IMG/VR virus record: IMGVR_UViG_3300021137_000001
Location: 124,001 to 188,000 of that record
Strand: one strand, 5' to 3'
Source of the DNA: a virus
DNA: 64,000 nt
A program made the translations under genes and the position numbers. Each line of letters opens with the position of its first letter. Position 1 is the first letter of the stretch. The notes under the pieces were generated by a model. The model saw only the letters and a program-made list of their open reading frames with translations, ran no database searches and was not told the DNA's origin. Below, piece by piece: positions 35,071-43,089 of the stretch.

Positions 35071-35114
35071 AAGTAATGTTAAAATTAGTAAAACGACTAA
35101 TAGGATTATTATCA

Positions 35115-35369
35115 ATGACTAAAAACTATAAACTAGCACAGGAAGCAAACAAAGATGTTGTGTATGGTGCGCTACAAGGGCTAATTAAAAACCCTAAACT
35201 CTGGCACACTAGTCCAGTTGGGCGCGAGTATTGTAATTTGACAGAATCGGGTCGTGAAGTCATTGTTGATTTAGTGCAGGACTTAATGCGCACTATTGAT
35301 GTGTTAGAACGCAAGGCATTAGATGAACGTGCAAAAGAAATTACATTTGAAACATTGAAGGCAAAATAA
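35115..35369 (+). CDS. 84-residue helical protein of unknown function
   Basis: Start 35115 with AGGATTATTATCA upstream is preferred over 35076, which would be at the transcription start itself. Mostly helical, acidic/basic mix, no motif. Confidence 0.6.
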   Translation: MTKNYKLAQEANKDVVYGALQGLIKNPKLWHTSPVGREYCNLTESGREVIVDLVQDLMRTIDVLERKALDERAKEITFETLKAK

Positions 35370-35411
35370 TGTTATTAGGATGCATTTACTGAAGCAAACG
35401 AAAGGAATCGT

Positions 35412-35669
35412 ATGAAACTAACTAAAGAAGAACTGATCGAAGCATTAAAGAACAATGTGTGTACTGTTACATTCACTAAAGTAAATGGTGAAGTGCGAGT
35501 TATGCCGTGTACGCTTAAAGCAGATATGATTGCAAGTGTTAAGTCACTTAAAGAAGTTGTAGTAACTGAGGCTGTAGTAAAGCCCACTATCAGCGTTTGG
35601 TGTACTGATGCTGGCTCATGGCGCAGTTTCCGCTTTGACAGTGTTACAAAGGTGGAAATTAATGTCTAA
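35412..35669 (+). CDS. DUF2693-like protein
   Basis: V-C-T-V-T-F-T-K-V-N-G-E-V-R-V-M-P-C-T-L matches a small family (DUF2693) common in T4-like and marine phages. 85 residues, SH3-like beta fold likely, C-terminal W-R-S-F-R-F-D-S-V-T-K. AAAGGAATCGT precedes the ATG. Function unknown. Confidence 0.72.
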   Translation: MKLTKEELIEALKNNVCTVTFTKVNGEVRVMPCTLKADMIASVKSLKEVVVTEAVVKPTISVWCTDAGSWRSFRFDSVTKVEINV

Positions 35670-35835
35670 GACATGGACTGCGGTATTAGAAGAAGATTTG
35701 GCTACTGGAGAATTACTCCTCCCTCTACCCGACGAGCTAATTGCAAGTTTAGGGTGGAAGGAAGGTGATAATTTAGTTTGGGACGTTAGAGCAGATGGAA
35801 GTATTGGATTAACTAAACAGTTGATTGTTGAATAA
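35662..35835 (+). CDS. AbrB-like small protein
   Basis: 57 residues. L-P-L-P-D-E-L-I-A-S-L-G-W-K-E-G-D-N-L resembles AbrB/MazE-type swapped hairpins and matches the protein at 5859-6056. ATG 35662 overlaps the previous stop and follows AAAGGTGG; the in-frame ATG at 35608 lies inside the previous gene. Possibly a small DNA-binding factor. Confidence 0.6.
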   Translation: MSKTWTAVLEEDLATGELLLPLPDELIASLGWKEGDNLVWDVRADGSIGLTKQLIVE

Positions 35836-35850
35836 CCCTTTATTCAATAG

Positions 35851-36210
35851 TTAGTTTGGCCAATTACCAGTTGGCCAAACCGCGTAAGGCCAATCATAAC
35901 TAGTAGTAATCGTTGGTTCAGTATCCGAAAGTTGTTCTATCGTAACGGTATATGATATATTATATGCTGTTTTCCATTCGGCGAGCTGAGAAATCTCGTC
36001 TGTTGTAAGTTTAGTGGCAGTAATAAATGATATTAATGCAGTTTGATCTACAAAAGTAATTTTAAAAGTTTCGACGGTATCGGTGTTAGTATAGACAGCA
36101 TTTAATGAGTCGGTTATATCCTTAAAGTTGTTATGCAACAAAACTAATGGTGAAAGTCCAGTGATTGATGAATATGGCTTAGTAATCGTAAATGTATGCA
36201 GTATTGACAT
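35851..36210 (-). CDS. 119-residue protein, probably structural
   Basis: Thr/Ser-rich, ends in W-P-Y-A-V-W-P-T-G-N-W-P-N. A late-type promoter and AGGAAGAATAC precede it on the minus strand, which fits a virion or assembly protein. Not recognised. Confidence 0.55.
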   Translation of the reverse strand: MSILHTFTITKPYSSITGLSPLVLLHNNFKDITDSLNAVYTNTDTVETFKITFVDQTALISFITATKLTTDEISQLAEWKTAYNISYTVTIEQLSDTEPTITTSYDWPYAVWPTGNWPN

Positions 36211-36230
36211 TGTATTCTTCCTATTTTAAA

Positions 36231-36238
36231 TATTTATC
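36231..36238 (-). promoter_or_regulatory. Late-type promoter, minus strand
   Basis: GATAAATA on the minus strand, 20 bases before the start at 36210. Confidence 0.55.
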
Positions 36239-36244
36239 ATTCTC

Positions 36245-36273
36245 TTGACTTCTGAGTAAAACTATAGTATAAT
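36245..36273 (+). promoter_or_regulatory. Sigma-70-type promoter
   Basis: TTGACT (36245-36250), 17 bases, TATAAT (36268-36273). Confidence 0.82.
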
Positions 36274-36303
36274 ACACTTGTTTTAAACATTAGAGAAAGC
36301 ATC

Positions 36304-36873
36304 ATGATAAAACGTGGCTTAATTTACATTGTTATTGCAGGTGCTATATATGTACTATTTATGCAAGATCAACGCATAGATAGGATGGAAGAACAGGTTA
36401 CTGGCATACATAATGATGTTACTGAAATTAAAGATGCTATATTAGAACGCAGTAGCGTACATGCCAAGTTTACCCCAAAAGAGTTTGAATGTATGGTACG
36501 TAACATATATTACGAAGCAGGTGTTGAGAATGATATGGGCAAGTATGCGGTTGCGCAGGTAACATTAAATCGTAAGAAGTCAGGTTACTGGGGAAAGAAT
36601 ATATGCAACGTTGTATATTCAAAAGCACAGTTTAGTTGGACGAAAGTTAAAGAACGTGCTTGGTCCAAACCTAAAGACGCAACTTGGGAACGCAGTAGAG
36701 AAATTGCAAGTCAAGTATTAAACAATGGTGTAAGAGTTAAGCCATTGAAGAAAGCTCTTTTTTATCACGCAGATTATGTAAGTCCAACATGGCGTGATAA
36801 TAAACGTAAAATAATGAAGATTGGCGCACACATCTTCTACACACAGGCAAAAGGATCGACGATTACATTATGA
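36304..36873 (+). CDS. SleB-type cell wall hydrolase with membrane anchor
   Basis: The Hydrolase_2/SleB domain shows N-I-Y-Y-E-A (catalytic Glu 71), the A-Q-V-T-L-N-R helix, A-Q-F-S-W and a C-terminal A-L-F-Y-H-A. An N-terminal uncleaved membrane helix (residues 5-20) and short coiled coil would place the enzyme in the periplasm as a signal-anchor endolysin. It cleaves peptidoglycan glycan strands (lytic transglycosylase or amidase type). Read from an early-type promoter rather than the late motif. Confidence 0.88.
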   Translation: MIKRGLIYIVIAGAIYVLFMQDQRIDRMEEQVTGIHNDVTEIKDAILERSSVHAKFTPKEFECMVRNIYYEAGVENDMGKYAVAQVTLNRKKSGYWGKNICNVVYSKAQFSWTKVKERAWSKPKDATWERSREIASQVLNNGVRVKPLKKALFYHADYVSPTWRDNKRKIMKIGAHIFYTQAKGSTITL

Positions 36874-37328
36874 AGAAACTATATATGAGCTATGGCATGA
36901 ATACAAACTTAGCACAAATGGCTAGACGTTGCCCAACAGCAGTAAGTTTAGGTGCGGCAGTGCTACCATGCTATCGCTTTGAGTTTAAAAACTTTGCAAC
37001 TGTTGAGTACGACCTCGAGTCTGATGTTGATGGTGTGCTATGGGAAATACAACCTGATGATGAGGCATCACTTGATATACTTGAAGGCTACCCATTCTAC
37101 TACGATAAGAAGATGGTTGACGTTATCGTAGACGGCATTACTGTACAAGCAATGACATACTTTATGTACCCAGAAGAAGTGTTGGGCATGCCAAGCAAGA
37201 GCTACTACAATTTAGTTGCCGATGGCTACGAAGCACACGGTATCAGATTGGATCAATTGAATGATGCTGTTGACCGTGTACACGTCAAATATCGCTTGAC
37301 AGATGACGCATTTGGCTGTATAATGTAA
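36870..37328 (+). CDS. Gamma-glutamylcyclotransferase-like protein
   Basis: Y-G-M-N at residues 8-11 (normally Y-G-S-N) binds the gamma-glutamyl group and E72 in L-D-I-L-E-G-Y-P is the catalytic Glu. 152 residues. The family cyclises gamma-glutamyl amines or peptides to 5-oxoproline. It overlaps the hydrolase gene by ATGA, and the next promoter is built into its 3' end. Confidence 0.82.
   Translation: MKKLYMSYGMNTNLAQMARRCPTAVSLGAAVLPCYRFEFKNFATVEYDLESDVDGVLWEIQPDDEASLDILEGYPFYYDKKMVDVIVDGITVQAMTYFMYPEEVLGMPSKSYYNLVADGYEAHGIRLDQLNDAVDRVHVKYRLTDDAFGCIM
37296..37324 (+). promoter_or_regulatory. Sigma-70-type promoter inside the 3' end of the previous gene
   Basis: TTGACA (37296-37301), 17 bases, TATAAT (37319-37324), then a leader like ACATAAACTAGCGCAACGGAG. 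Confidence 0.85.
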
Positions 37329-37357
37329 TACATAAACTAGCGCAACGGAGAAATAAG

Positions 37358-37447
37358 ATGCGTAACTTTTTAGAAAACTTAATTATTGCGATTATATTTG
37401 CAGTTCCTACAGCATACGTACTACGCGATTACTTAGCAGGATATTAG
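37358..37447 (+). CDS. 29-residue membrane peptide
   Basis: ACGGAGAAATAAG precedes the ATG. One hydrophobic helix (residues 5-20) flanked by charged ends. Function unknown. Confidence 0.5.
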   Translation: MRNFLENLIIAIIFAVPTAYVLRDYLAGY

Positions 37448-37457
37448 GAGAAATAAG

Positions 37458-37673
37458 ATGGCTGTATTTGTATTGTTAGGACAAATTGATTACGAAGGAC
37501 AAGGACTATTGGGAGTGTATTCAACTCGCGAAGGTGCTGTGTCGGCTAAAGATTTATACGTTGCTAACGGTGGTACATTTGATTCGTACGTTGTAGAGAA
37601 ACGTGAGCTTGATGTAATTGCGTTGCCAGACTATGAGATTACTGAGTATGCTGATATTGTGGAGTATATCTAA
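37458..37673 (+). CDS. 71-residue protein of unknown function
   Basis: TTAGGAGAAATAAG precedes the ATG. Begins with a hydrophobic strand and Gly-rich turn, ends acidic. Overlaps the next gene by one base. Confidence 0.6.
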   Translation: MAVFVLLGQIDYEGQGLLGVYSTREGAVSAKDLYVANGGTFDSYVVEKRELDVIALPDYEITEYADIVEYI

Positions 37674-37834
37674 TGGACTTTACAAAATTTGTTGGCATGA
37701 GTGCTGTTGATGTTTTTAATCTATTACCAGCTTACGTGCCAACCGAGAAAGAATACTTAGTTAAAAACTTCACTGTTGAATCATTGACAGAACGTGCTAT
37801 CTTAGATCAGCAAGCACACATTCATTTCGAATAA
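37673..37834 (+). CDS. 53-residue protein of unknown function
   Basis: Coupled start (TAATG) with the previous gene. Helical, acidic, no motif. Confidence 0.5.
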   Translation: MDFTKFVGMSAVDVFNLLPAYVPTEKEYLVKNFTVESLTERAILDQQAHIHFE

Positions 37835-37844
37835 GGGAATTACA

Positions 37845-38075
37845 ATGGCAACTATATATAAAGAAATTGAAGTTGATATTAGTTTAGATGACTTCAGCGA
37901 CGATGAAATTGCAGATGAATATGAAGAACGTGAATTGGGTGATTCGTTATCTTCGGATCGTTCATCACGTCTATTAGTCACAGTGCTCGACATCTACAAT
38001 GCTAAGACATTAGGTAAAAATTACGAAGCGTTACTTGATCAATTAATTTTTGATGCTATTGGGAGAATTGTTTAA
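37845..38075 (+). CDS. Acidic 76-residue protein
   Basis: AAGGGAATTACA precedes the ATG. Very rich in Asp and Glu in the first half. Overlaps the next start by one base. Unknown. Confidence 0.6.
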   Translation: MATIYKEIEVDISLDDFSDDEIADEYEERELGDSLSSDRSSRLLVTVLDIYNAKTLGKNYEALLDQLIFDAIGRIV

Positions 38076-38833
38076 TGGCAACTAAAAAAGAGAAAGATGT
38101 ATTAATGCAAACATTAAAGTTTACTCCGCGAACGTACACTATATCGCTTGGTGGGTTTGGTGGGGAAATTGTAGCTGGACGTGTTGACCGTAAGATTTAC
38201 GATTACTTCCAAGAGAACGATATCGACATCGAAGAATACGCAGGTGACTGGGATAATGAACTAGCAGTGCCAGAAGATATGATGCCGTTCGAACCAGGTA
38301 GCTGGCATGACTGCGATAACGCCGCACACGAATCTGGAGTTGAGCTGGAGGCAGGATGTGAGGTAACTGTCAATGATGAGAATGGTAATGAAGTATGGGT
38401 ACACAATCTTGATATTGATGAATTAATTAAAGACGGATGTAATGTTGCTGATGCATGGAGTTTTAATTCAGAATCTGAAGATGTTGGTACTTGCATTTAC
38501 GTTGGACAAAGTACAGAGAAAGGTACATTCTTTGATGGCGAGATTAAACTTACTGCACCATTCGACCCAACGAAACTAACGTTTGAATACAATGTTATCG
38601 AAGGCTGGCAACTGTGCGGTGGATTAACATATGATGGTGATGACATCGATAATGACTCAGGTGGCGACACGTGGGGTAAAGGTATGTATCATACATTGAC
38701 TTGTATTGGTGAAGATGAAGACGACGAAACTATTGATGGATTCGACAAACAACTTAGTAAGTTACACAAACAAATGGACAAGTTAAGTGAAGATGAAGAC
38801 GACGAATCTAACGCAACGGAACAGGGAGGTTAG
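38075..38833 (+). CDS. Acidic 252-residue protein of unknown function
   Basis: Strongly acidic with Asp/Glu clusters at the C-terminus (E-D-E-D-D-E), six cysteines and a Trp/Gly-rich centre. The charge pattern recalls DNA-mimic proteins, but no family match is visible. Neighbours are small early genes. Confidence 0.6.
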   Translation: MATKKEKDVLMQTLKFTPRTYTISLGGFGGEIVAGRVDRKIYDYFQENDIDIEEYAGDWDNELAVPEDMMPFEPGSWHDCDNAAHESGVELEAGCEVTVNDENGNEVWVHNLDIDELIKDGCNVADAWSFNSESEDVGTCIYVGQSTEKGTFFDGEIKLTAPFDPTKLTFEYNVIEGWQLCGGLTYDGDDIDNDSGGDTWGKGMYHTLTCIGEDEDDETIDGFDKQLSKLHKQMDKLSEDEDDESNATEQGG

Positions 38834-38834
38834 T

Positions 38835-38996
38835 ATGATTAGTTACGTAATATTAGCACTAGCAGTAATGGTAGCGATTGGTTGGGGTTTGGTTTATATG
38901 GTGGTTGGACCGAATGGTTGTAGCGACACTGGCTGTACGGGCAATTGTAATCAAGGTCGCAACTGTGATTGCAAGGACGAAACTAGTGGCGACTAA
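38835..38996 (+). CDS. 53-residue TM protein with Cys-rich tail
   Basis: CAGGGAGGT precedes the ATG at 38835. One membrane helix (residues 3-24) is followed by six cysteines in about 25 residues (C-x4-C-x3-C-x5-C-x-C). Could bind metal. An in-frame ATG at 38787 lies inside the previous gene and was rejected. Confidence 0.6.
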   Translation: MISYVILALAVMVAIGWGLVYMVVGPNGCSDTGCTGNCNQGRNCDCKDETSGD

Positions 38997-39468
38997 TAAT
39001 GTTACGCTTAACGGCGCTGGATCTAGTGGGCAGGTATTAGTTGGTGGCGCTGGTGCAAGTGGTACTAATACGTTTGGCTCTGGTGCAATACCATCAAATA
39101 TTACTGTATCCGGCATTGGCGCAAGTGGTACTAATACGTTTGGCTCTGGTGCAATACCATCAAATATTACTGTATCCGGCATTGGCGCAGGTGGCGGCGG
39201 TTTAAGTATGGCAAATACAGCATGGGTAAATTCGACTGCGGCAAAAGTATCAATGTCTGGGCAACTAACGTTAGAAGGGTTTGAACCAGACATTGTGATT
39301 GGTGGGAAAAGTATGGTTACGTGGATGCAGAAAGTAGAGCAACGTCTTAGCATACTCGAACCTAAAGCAGAGCTACTTGCTAAGTATGAAGCATTACAGC
39401 AAGCATATGAGCACTACAAGACGTTAGAAAATTTATTATATGGCACAGAGAACGATGTACAAGATTGA
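38986..39468 (+). CDS. Gly-rich repeat protein with coiled coil, GTG start
   Basis: The GTG at 38986 gives V-A-T-N-N-V-T-L-N and avoids the out-of-family upstream stretch. Two perfect 22-residue repeats (G-A-S-G-T-N-T-F-G-S-G) are followed by M-S-G-Q-L-T-L-E-G and a coiled-coil C-terminus. The layout suits a small fibre-like or scaffold protein. About 160 residues. Confidence 0.6.
   Translation: MATNNVTLNGAGSSGQVLVGGAGASGTNTFGSGAIPSNITVSGIGASGTNTFGSGAIPSNITVSGIGAGGGGLSMANTAWVNSTAAKVSMSGQLTLEGFEPDIVIGGKSMVTWMQKVEQRLSILEPKAELLAKYEALQQAYEHYKTLENLLYGTENDVQD
39055..39186 (+). repeat. Perfect 66-bp tandem repeat, two copies
   Basis: 39055-39120 and 39121-39186 are identical. The unit is a multiple of three, so it adds 22 residues to the encoded protein and keeps the frame. 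Perfect identity suggests a recent duplication. Confidence 0.95.
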
Positions 39469-39631
39469 TATCTACAGTGATGTTGCCCGTACCGCAAAAT
39501 GTATTGACTGGTGTCATGCGAACTTAAATAACAATGAGTGGGATTTACAATTGTTATCAATGAGCCCACTGCATTACAAGTTTGAATTTAATGACCCGCA
39601 GATACATTTAATGGCAGTATTAGCACACTAG
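39440..39631 (+). CDS. 63-residue protein of unknown function
   Basis: Overlaps the previous gene's 3' end by 29 bases. Alternative start at 39455. No motif. Confidence 0.5.
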   Translation: MAQRTMYKIDIYSDVARTAKCIDWCHANLNNNEWDLQLLSMSPLHYKFEFNDPQIHLMAVLAH

Positions 39632-39638
39632 GAGTTGT

Positions 39639-39971
39639 ATGGAAACACAAATACCAGCAGAAGGAATTATGTTACATAAGAGTTGGGGTGATATGAAAAT
39701 GTATACTGTCTCCTGCGAATGTGGTTGCGATGACGGACAACAGGAAGTTAGCATCGAAGCAGATGACTGCGGTATTGCTGTACACATTTATACTACACAA
39801 AAGACTAATTGGTGGACTATGAATCGTTGGCAACATATCTGGACATTGCTAACTAAGGGTTATATTAAAACTCAATCGACTACACTGTTAACAAAACAGC
39901 AAGCATTTAATTATGCAGAAACATTAAAGTCAGCAATTAAAGACGTTGAAGAATTTAGGAAAATAAAATGA
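39639..39971 (+). CDS. 110-residue protein of unknown function
   Basis: TAGGAGTTGT precedes the ATG. The N-terminal half has C-E-C-G-C-D, a possible metal site; the C-terminal half has several Trp and a Lys-rich helix. Conserved-looking but not identified. Confidence 0.6.
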   Translation: METQIPAEGIMLHKSWGDMKMYTVSCECGCDDGQQEVSIEADDCGIAVHIYTTQKTNWWTMNRWQHIWTLLTKGYIKTQSTTLLTKQQAFNYAETLKSAIKDVEEFRKIK

Positions 39972-40087
39972 ACTGGGAAGAAGCATACTTTGAAACACTA
40001 GCTAAACTGCAACAAGAAATCGTAAAAAACATAAAACTTAAAGATGAAATTGCTCGTCTACGATGGGAAGCAAATATTCAAGATTAG
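39968..40087 (+). CDS. 39-residue helical peptide
   Basis: ATGA-type overlap with the previous gene. A single amphipathic helix. Context supports translation; function unknown. Confidence 0.45.
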   Translation: MNWEEAYFETLAKLQQEIVKNIKLKDEIARLRWEANIQD

Positions 40088-40088
40088 A

Positions 40089-40117
40089 TTGACATCTACT
40101 TCATTTGAATGTATAAT
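40089..40117 (+). promoter_or_regulatory. Sigma-70-type promoter
   Basis: TTGACA (40089-40094), 17 bases, TATAAT (40112-40117). Confidence 0.85.
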
Positions 40118-40141
40118 ATTTGTATTGAACTGGAGCAATAT

Positions 40142-40309
40142 ATGACTGATGACTTAAACGAATTGAATACTAAATTACCAAAAAAAGAGCCCACAATTGA
40201 AGAGAAAATTGAGTATATGCGAGAGGCATTGGCTGCGGCAGAGCGGGCACATGCCACTATGCTAAAAGCACACGCTCGGATCGAAAAGGAACGCAATGCT
40301 AATAAATGA
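40142..40309 (+). CDS. 55-residue helical protein
   Basis: CTGGAGCAATAT precedes the ATG at 40142; the in-frame ATG at 40109 overlaps the promoter -10. One long charged helix, Ala/Glu/Arg-rich. Unknown. Confidence 0.55.
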   Translation: MTDDLNELNTKLPKKEPTIEEKIEYMREALAAAERAHATMLKAHARIEKERNANK

Positions 40310-40317
40310 GATCTATA

Positions 40318-40542
40318 ATGAACGAGATACTTAAAGCACTTGCTAAAGAACATTTTTGTTCAACTGAATTTAATGACGGAACTGTACATGAGTGTTACGA
40401 GTTTAGCGAAGTTGAATTAGTAAAGTTTGCTGAGTTGATTGTGACTGAATGTGGCGTAGCGTTGAGTCCTATGTTGCGTGATATGGTCAGTAGAGGCCAG
40501 GCTTTTGATTTGATTAAGAAACATTTCGGAGTTGAAGAATGA
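40318..40542 (+). CDS. 74-residue protein of M-N-E-x-I/L-K-A-L-A family
   Basis: Starts like its downstream neighbour (M-N-E-I-L-K-A-L-A versus M-N-E-K-I-K-A-L-A) and shares the L-I-V-T-E-C / I-V-Q-D-C helix, so the two are tandem paralogues. Also possible from 40306. Unknown function. Confidence 0.55.
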   Translation: MNEILKALAKEHFCSTEFNDGTVHECYEFSEVELVKFAELIVTECGVALSPMLRDMVSRGQAFDLIKKHFGVEE

Positions 40543-40724
40543 ACGAGAAGATTAAAGCATTAGCCGACGAATGTGGGTTAACTATTGATAGTAATAGCCC
40601 AGAAGCAACTTGGAAAGAAATTGAATTTTTTGCTGAGCAAATAGTACAAGATTGCGTAAATACACTGTATAACAATGGGTATGATGACGCCGCAATTCAA
40701 TTAACGGAGCATTTCAAGCAATGA
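40539..40724 (+). CDS. 61-residue paralogue of the preceding protein
   Basis: ATGA overlap with the previous gene; shares its N-terminus and cysteine-containing helix. Unknown function. Confidence 0.55.
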   Translation: MNEKIKALADECGLTIDSNSPEATWKEIEFFAEQIVQDCVNTLYNNGYDDAAIQLTEHFKQ

Positions 40725-40858
40725 TGAAACATGATTTACTGTTGGCAGTACAGGAATTATTAGAAAGACATTGGGACGTATTTGAAGTAGCAACTAAACT
40801 TAAAGTTGATCCCGCAATCATAATGGCAATAATCGAAACACTGAAAGGTACTATGTAA
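40721..40858 (+). CDS. 45-residue helical protein
   Basis: ATGATG start overlapping the previous stop. Short helical protein with a helix-turn-helix-like V-A-T-K-L-K-V-D-P-A stretch, which is too short to assign. Confidence 0.45.
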   Translation: MMKHDLLLAVQELLERHWDVFEVATKLKVDPAIIMAIIETLKGTM

Positions 40859-41715
40859 TGAGATCACACTATTGGACAATTGGAAAGTTTGCGGACTGGC
40901 TTCGTGGTACTAAATGTATCCCAAGTGGTACAGGTGAAGAATGGAATACGTGGACCAGGTTAGCAAAAACTACACATCCATTTCGCTACTGGCTAGTCGA
41001 AACAGCATTGCACAAAGCACAGGATGTTTTTTGCTATGTGCCAGACAAGATTAATGATGTACGCTACTATCTAAACAACCGCTATACAACTAAGACACAT
41101 GCGCTTACAAGCACACTTAAACGTGGGCAATGGCATGAGTTTAGTACACGTTTACTACATTGCTCATTTGATAGCTTTGTAGACTTTATTGAAATTGAAA
41201 CAGCATGGAGTCATCTATGTTGGGCAAATAAAGAAGAACGTGCAAAATACAATCTGCCATGGTGGAGAGAACAATGGTACACTCGCTGGTTTATGGAGTG
41301 GCGCTGTGCCGAAGCCGCTATTGCACACCTACAGTGGGAAATGACTCTTCAATATGACGATGCTTATATTCCTGTGGACCATCCAGACTTTGGACAACCA
41401 ACTCATCAAGCAATTGCCGCTAAAGAGAAATGGGCATTGTACTACTGGTGGAAACATGTTCGCCCACGTCGTGTAGATGAAAGTGAAGCAAGTGGTTGGA
41501 GTGCGCTATGTGAACGGCGTCGACTAAAACAAGTGGCAGAGAATGGTGGCGATGATGATTTTTGGTCATTGATGTCAGACGATAAAACTGACGAAGACAA
41601 GGCAGAAACACGTCGCGTTCTTGATGCTAGTACTGCACTTGAAAAGCAATACTCAGATGAAGATACAGAAATGCTTACACGTTTAATTAAGATAAGAGAA
41701 AATTTATGGACTTAG
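40858..41715 (+). CDS. Trp-rich 285-residue protein of unknown function
   Basis: About 20 Trp, many in W-x-R or W-W pairs, and a basic character until an acidic C-terminus. Coupled to its neighbours on both sides. No catalytic motif recognised; the aromatic richness suggests a helical bundle. Confidence 0.6.
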   Translation: MRSHYWTIGKFADWLRGTKCIPSGTGEEWNTWTRLAKTTHPFRYWLVETALHKAQDVFCYVPDKINDVRYYLNNRYTTKTHALTSTLKRGQWHEFSTRLLHCSFDSFVDFIEIETAWSHLCWANKEERAKYNLPWWREQWYTRWFMEWRCAEAAIAHLQWEMTLQYDDAYIPVDHPDFGQPTHQAIAAKEKWALYYWWKHVRPRRVDESEASGWSALCERRRLKQVAENGGDDDFWSLMSDDKTDEDKAETRRVLDASTALEKQYSDEDTEMLTRLIKIRENLWT

Positions 41716-42014
41716 CTATGTCAATACTACACGGAATGTGGACAGCATATCTCGTGTTTTGTTTTATATTCACAACATTCTTTATGGTTAAGTTCTTCAC
41801 TGGTATTAAGCCAGCACTAGATGAAGCACGTCGAGATAAAGTAATTAATGATGTACTTAAATCAGTTAAGCTAGTTAGCGTTGAAGTTGTTGCTGACCGC
41901 GTCATGATGTATGATGCTATAAATCATGCATTTATCTGCCAGGCCGCAACAGAAGAAGAACTGTGGGCACTTGCTAAAGACCTATTCCCAAGCAAAGAAT
42001 TGCTACTTAAATAA
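41706..42014 (+). CDS. 102-residue protein with one TM helix
   Basis: Membrane helix at residues 10-33 and a soluble C-terminal domain of about 60 residues. Overlaps the previous gene by 10 bases. Unknown. Confidence 0.55.
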   Translation: MDLAMSILHGMWTAYLVFCFIFTTFFMVKFFTGIKPALDEARRDKVINDVLKSVKLVSVEVVADRVMMYDAINHAFICQAATEEELWALAKDLFPSKELLLK

Positions 42015-42017
42015 CGG

Positions 42018-42046
42018 TTGACAACTACTCTGAATGATTGTATAAT
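42018..42046 (+). promoter_or_regulatory. Sigma-70-type promoter
   Basis: TTGACA (42018-42023), 17 bases, TATAAT (42041-42046), then ACACATAAATAG and a ribosome site. Confidence 0.85.
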
Positions 42047-42077
42047 GTACACATAAATAGTTAATAAGGAGTTAGTT

Positions 42078-42272
42078 ATGAAGTTAAACGAAATTAAAAA
42101 AACAAATGATGAAGCATTGATGGAGTCAATTGTTGCTGAAAATGATACAGGTTACAGCAATAATGATTTGTTTAACATTGTAAAAACTGCACAACTTCCA
42201 GATTCTGCGTGGACTACTTATACAGCAGATGAAATGATTGCACGTACTAAGCAACTTTGTGGAATTGTTTAA
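42078..42272 (+). CDS. 64-residue protein paired with a RelE-like gene
   Basis: TAAGGAGTTAGTT precedes the ATG. Acidic helical protein whose stop overlaps the ATG of the next gene, the arrangement of small antitoxins and their toxins. No antitoxin motif is certain. Confidence 0.5.
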   Translation: MKLNEIKKTNDEALMESIVAENDTGYSNNDLFNIVKTAQLPDSAWTTYTADEMIARTKQLCGIV

Positions 42273-42634
42273 TGGAGCAGGTGCAATTTAGAGAATGTTC
42301 TCTTCATGTAGAATCATTGATTAAACACAGACAAGTAGTTCAAAAACTATTAGATTTTTTTGAATTTAAAAGAAACAATCCCCTTGCACCATTCGGTGCG
42401 TCAGATAGAAAATTTGCGTCAAGTGGTTTATATAATACAACTATTCCAAATTTACGACATGCGCATCTTTCGACTGATATTAGTATAGTTTATAAAGTAC
42501 ACAGCAAAAATCCAATGCTAATTGATCTATATGGTTTATTTTCGCATGAAGAACTCGGTACTGGAAATCCATCTAAAGCAAACACACAAAAAGCAATGGC
42601 TAAACGCTTCTCACAGCAATCATTTAACCAATAA
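42272..42634 (+). CDS. RelE/YafQ-like toxin-fold protein
   Basis: The 120-residue product has P-N-L-R-H-A-H-L-S-T-D-I-S-I-V-Y-K-V ... L-Y-G-L-F-S-H-E-E-L-G-T-G, close in pattern to YafQ/RelE-type mRNA interferases (L-x-H ... D-x-x-x-x-Y ... G-x-H-x-x-L). Catalytic residues are not all evident. If active it would cut mRNA on ribosomes. The start at 42272 (coupled) was preferred over 42257. Confidence 0.55.
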   Translation: MEQVQFRECSLHVESLIKHRQVVQKLLDFFEFKRNNPLAPFGASDRKFASSGLYNTTIPNLRHAHLSTDISIVYKVHSKNPMLIDLYGLFSHEELGTGNPSKANTQKAMAKRFSQQSFNQ

Positions 42635-42642
42635 AATATCTC

Positions 42643-42671
42643 TTGACAAACGACTAATTTTACTGTATAAT
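42643..42671 (+). promoter_or_regulatory. Sigma-70-type promoter
   Basis: TTGACA (42643-42648), 17 bases, TATAAT (42666-42671), followed by TTGTATTGACAATTAAG. Nearly the same core as the promoter at 43867. Confidence 0.85.
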
Positions 42672-42703
42672 ACTTGTATTGACAATTAAGAAAGGTACTG
42701 AGT

Positions 42704-42901
42704 ATGGGCGTTCCGGTTTATATGGATATAGAAGATGCGTATAGAGTTGTTACTGGTTACGGTAACATACAAGGTATACATGGCTTATTTGCAATACTTC
42801 AAGATATGGAAGGTTGTTGGGACGACTTGGATAGACACGAGCGCACTGCGTACAACATGATTAAGCGAGACTTAATTGCAACTACAGGTACTGGCTTATG
42901 A
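42704..42901 (+). CDS. 65-residue protein of unknown function
   Basis: AAAGGTACTGAGT precedes the ATG. Acidic, no motif. Overlaps the next gene by ATGA. Confidence 0.55.
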   Translation: MGVPVYMDIEDAYRVVTGYGNIQGIHGLFAILQDMEGCWDDLDRHERTAYNMIKRDLIATTGTGL

Positions 42902-43089
42902 TAGTTGGCTTCGAGCATGTCGGTGAGGAACATAAGTGTAACATTTGTTCATGCGACTTTACAGAAGATGAAGGAGGCACACTTGGTTACTTTGGTATGT
43001 TACCTGTAGCGTTTTGTCCATTCTGCTTTAGCTCAATGTGTGATATGGTTGGGCAATTTACTTGTGATGACGAGTTAGTGGAAGAATGA
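42898..43089 (+). CDS. 63-residue zinc-ribbon-like protein
   Basis: C-x2-C-x-C near residues 14-19 and C-x2-C near 40-43 could form a zinc ribbon. Acidic N- and C-termini. Unknown function. Confidence 0.6.
   Translation: MIVGFEHVGEEHKCNICSCDFTEDEGGTLGYFGMLPVAFCPFCFSSMCDMVGQFTCDDELVEE

Noticed and set aside
38859-39353. Minus-strand frame with Pro/Ala repeats
   Set aside because: Shadow of the plus-strand 66-bp repeat gene.
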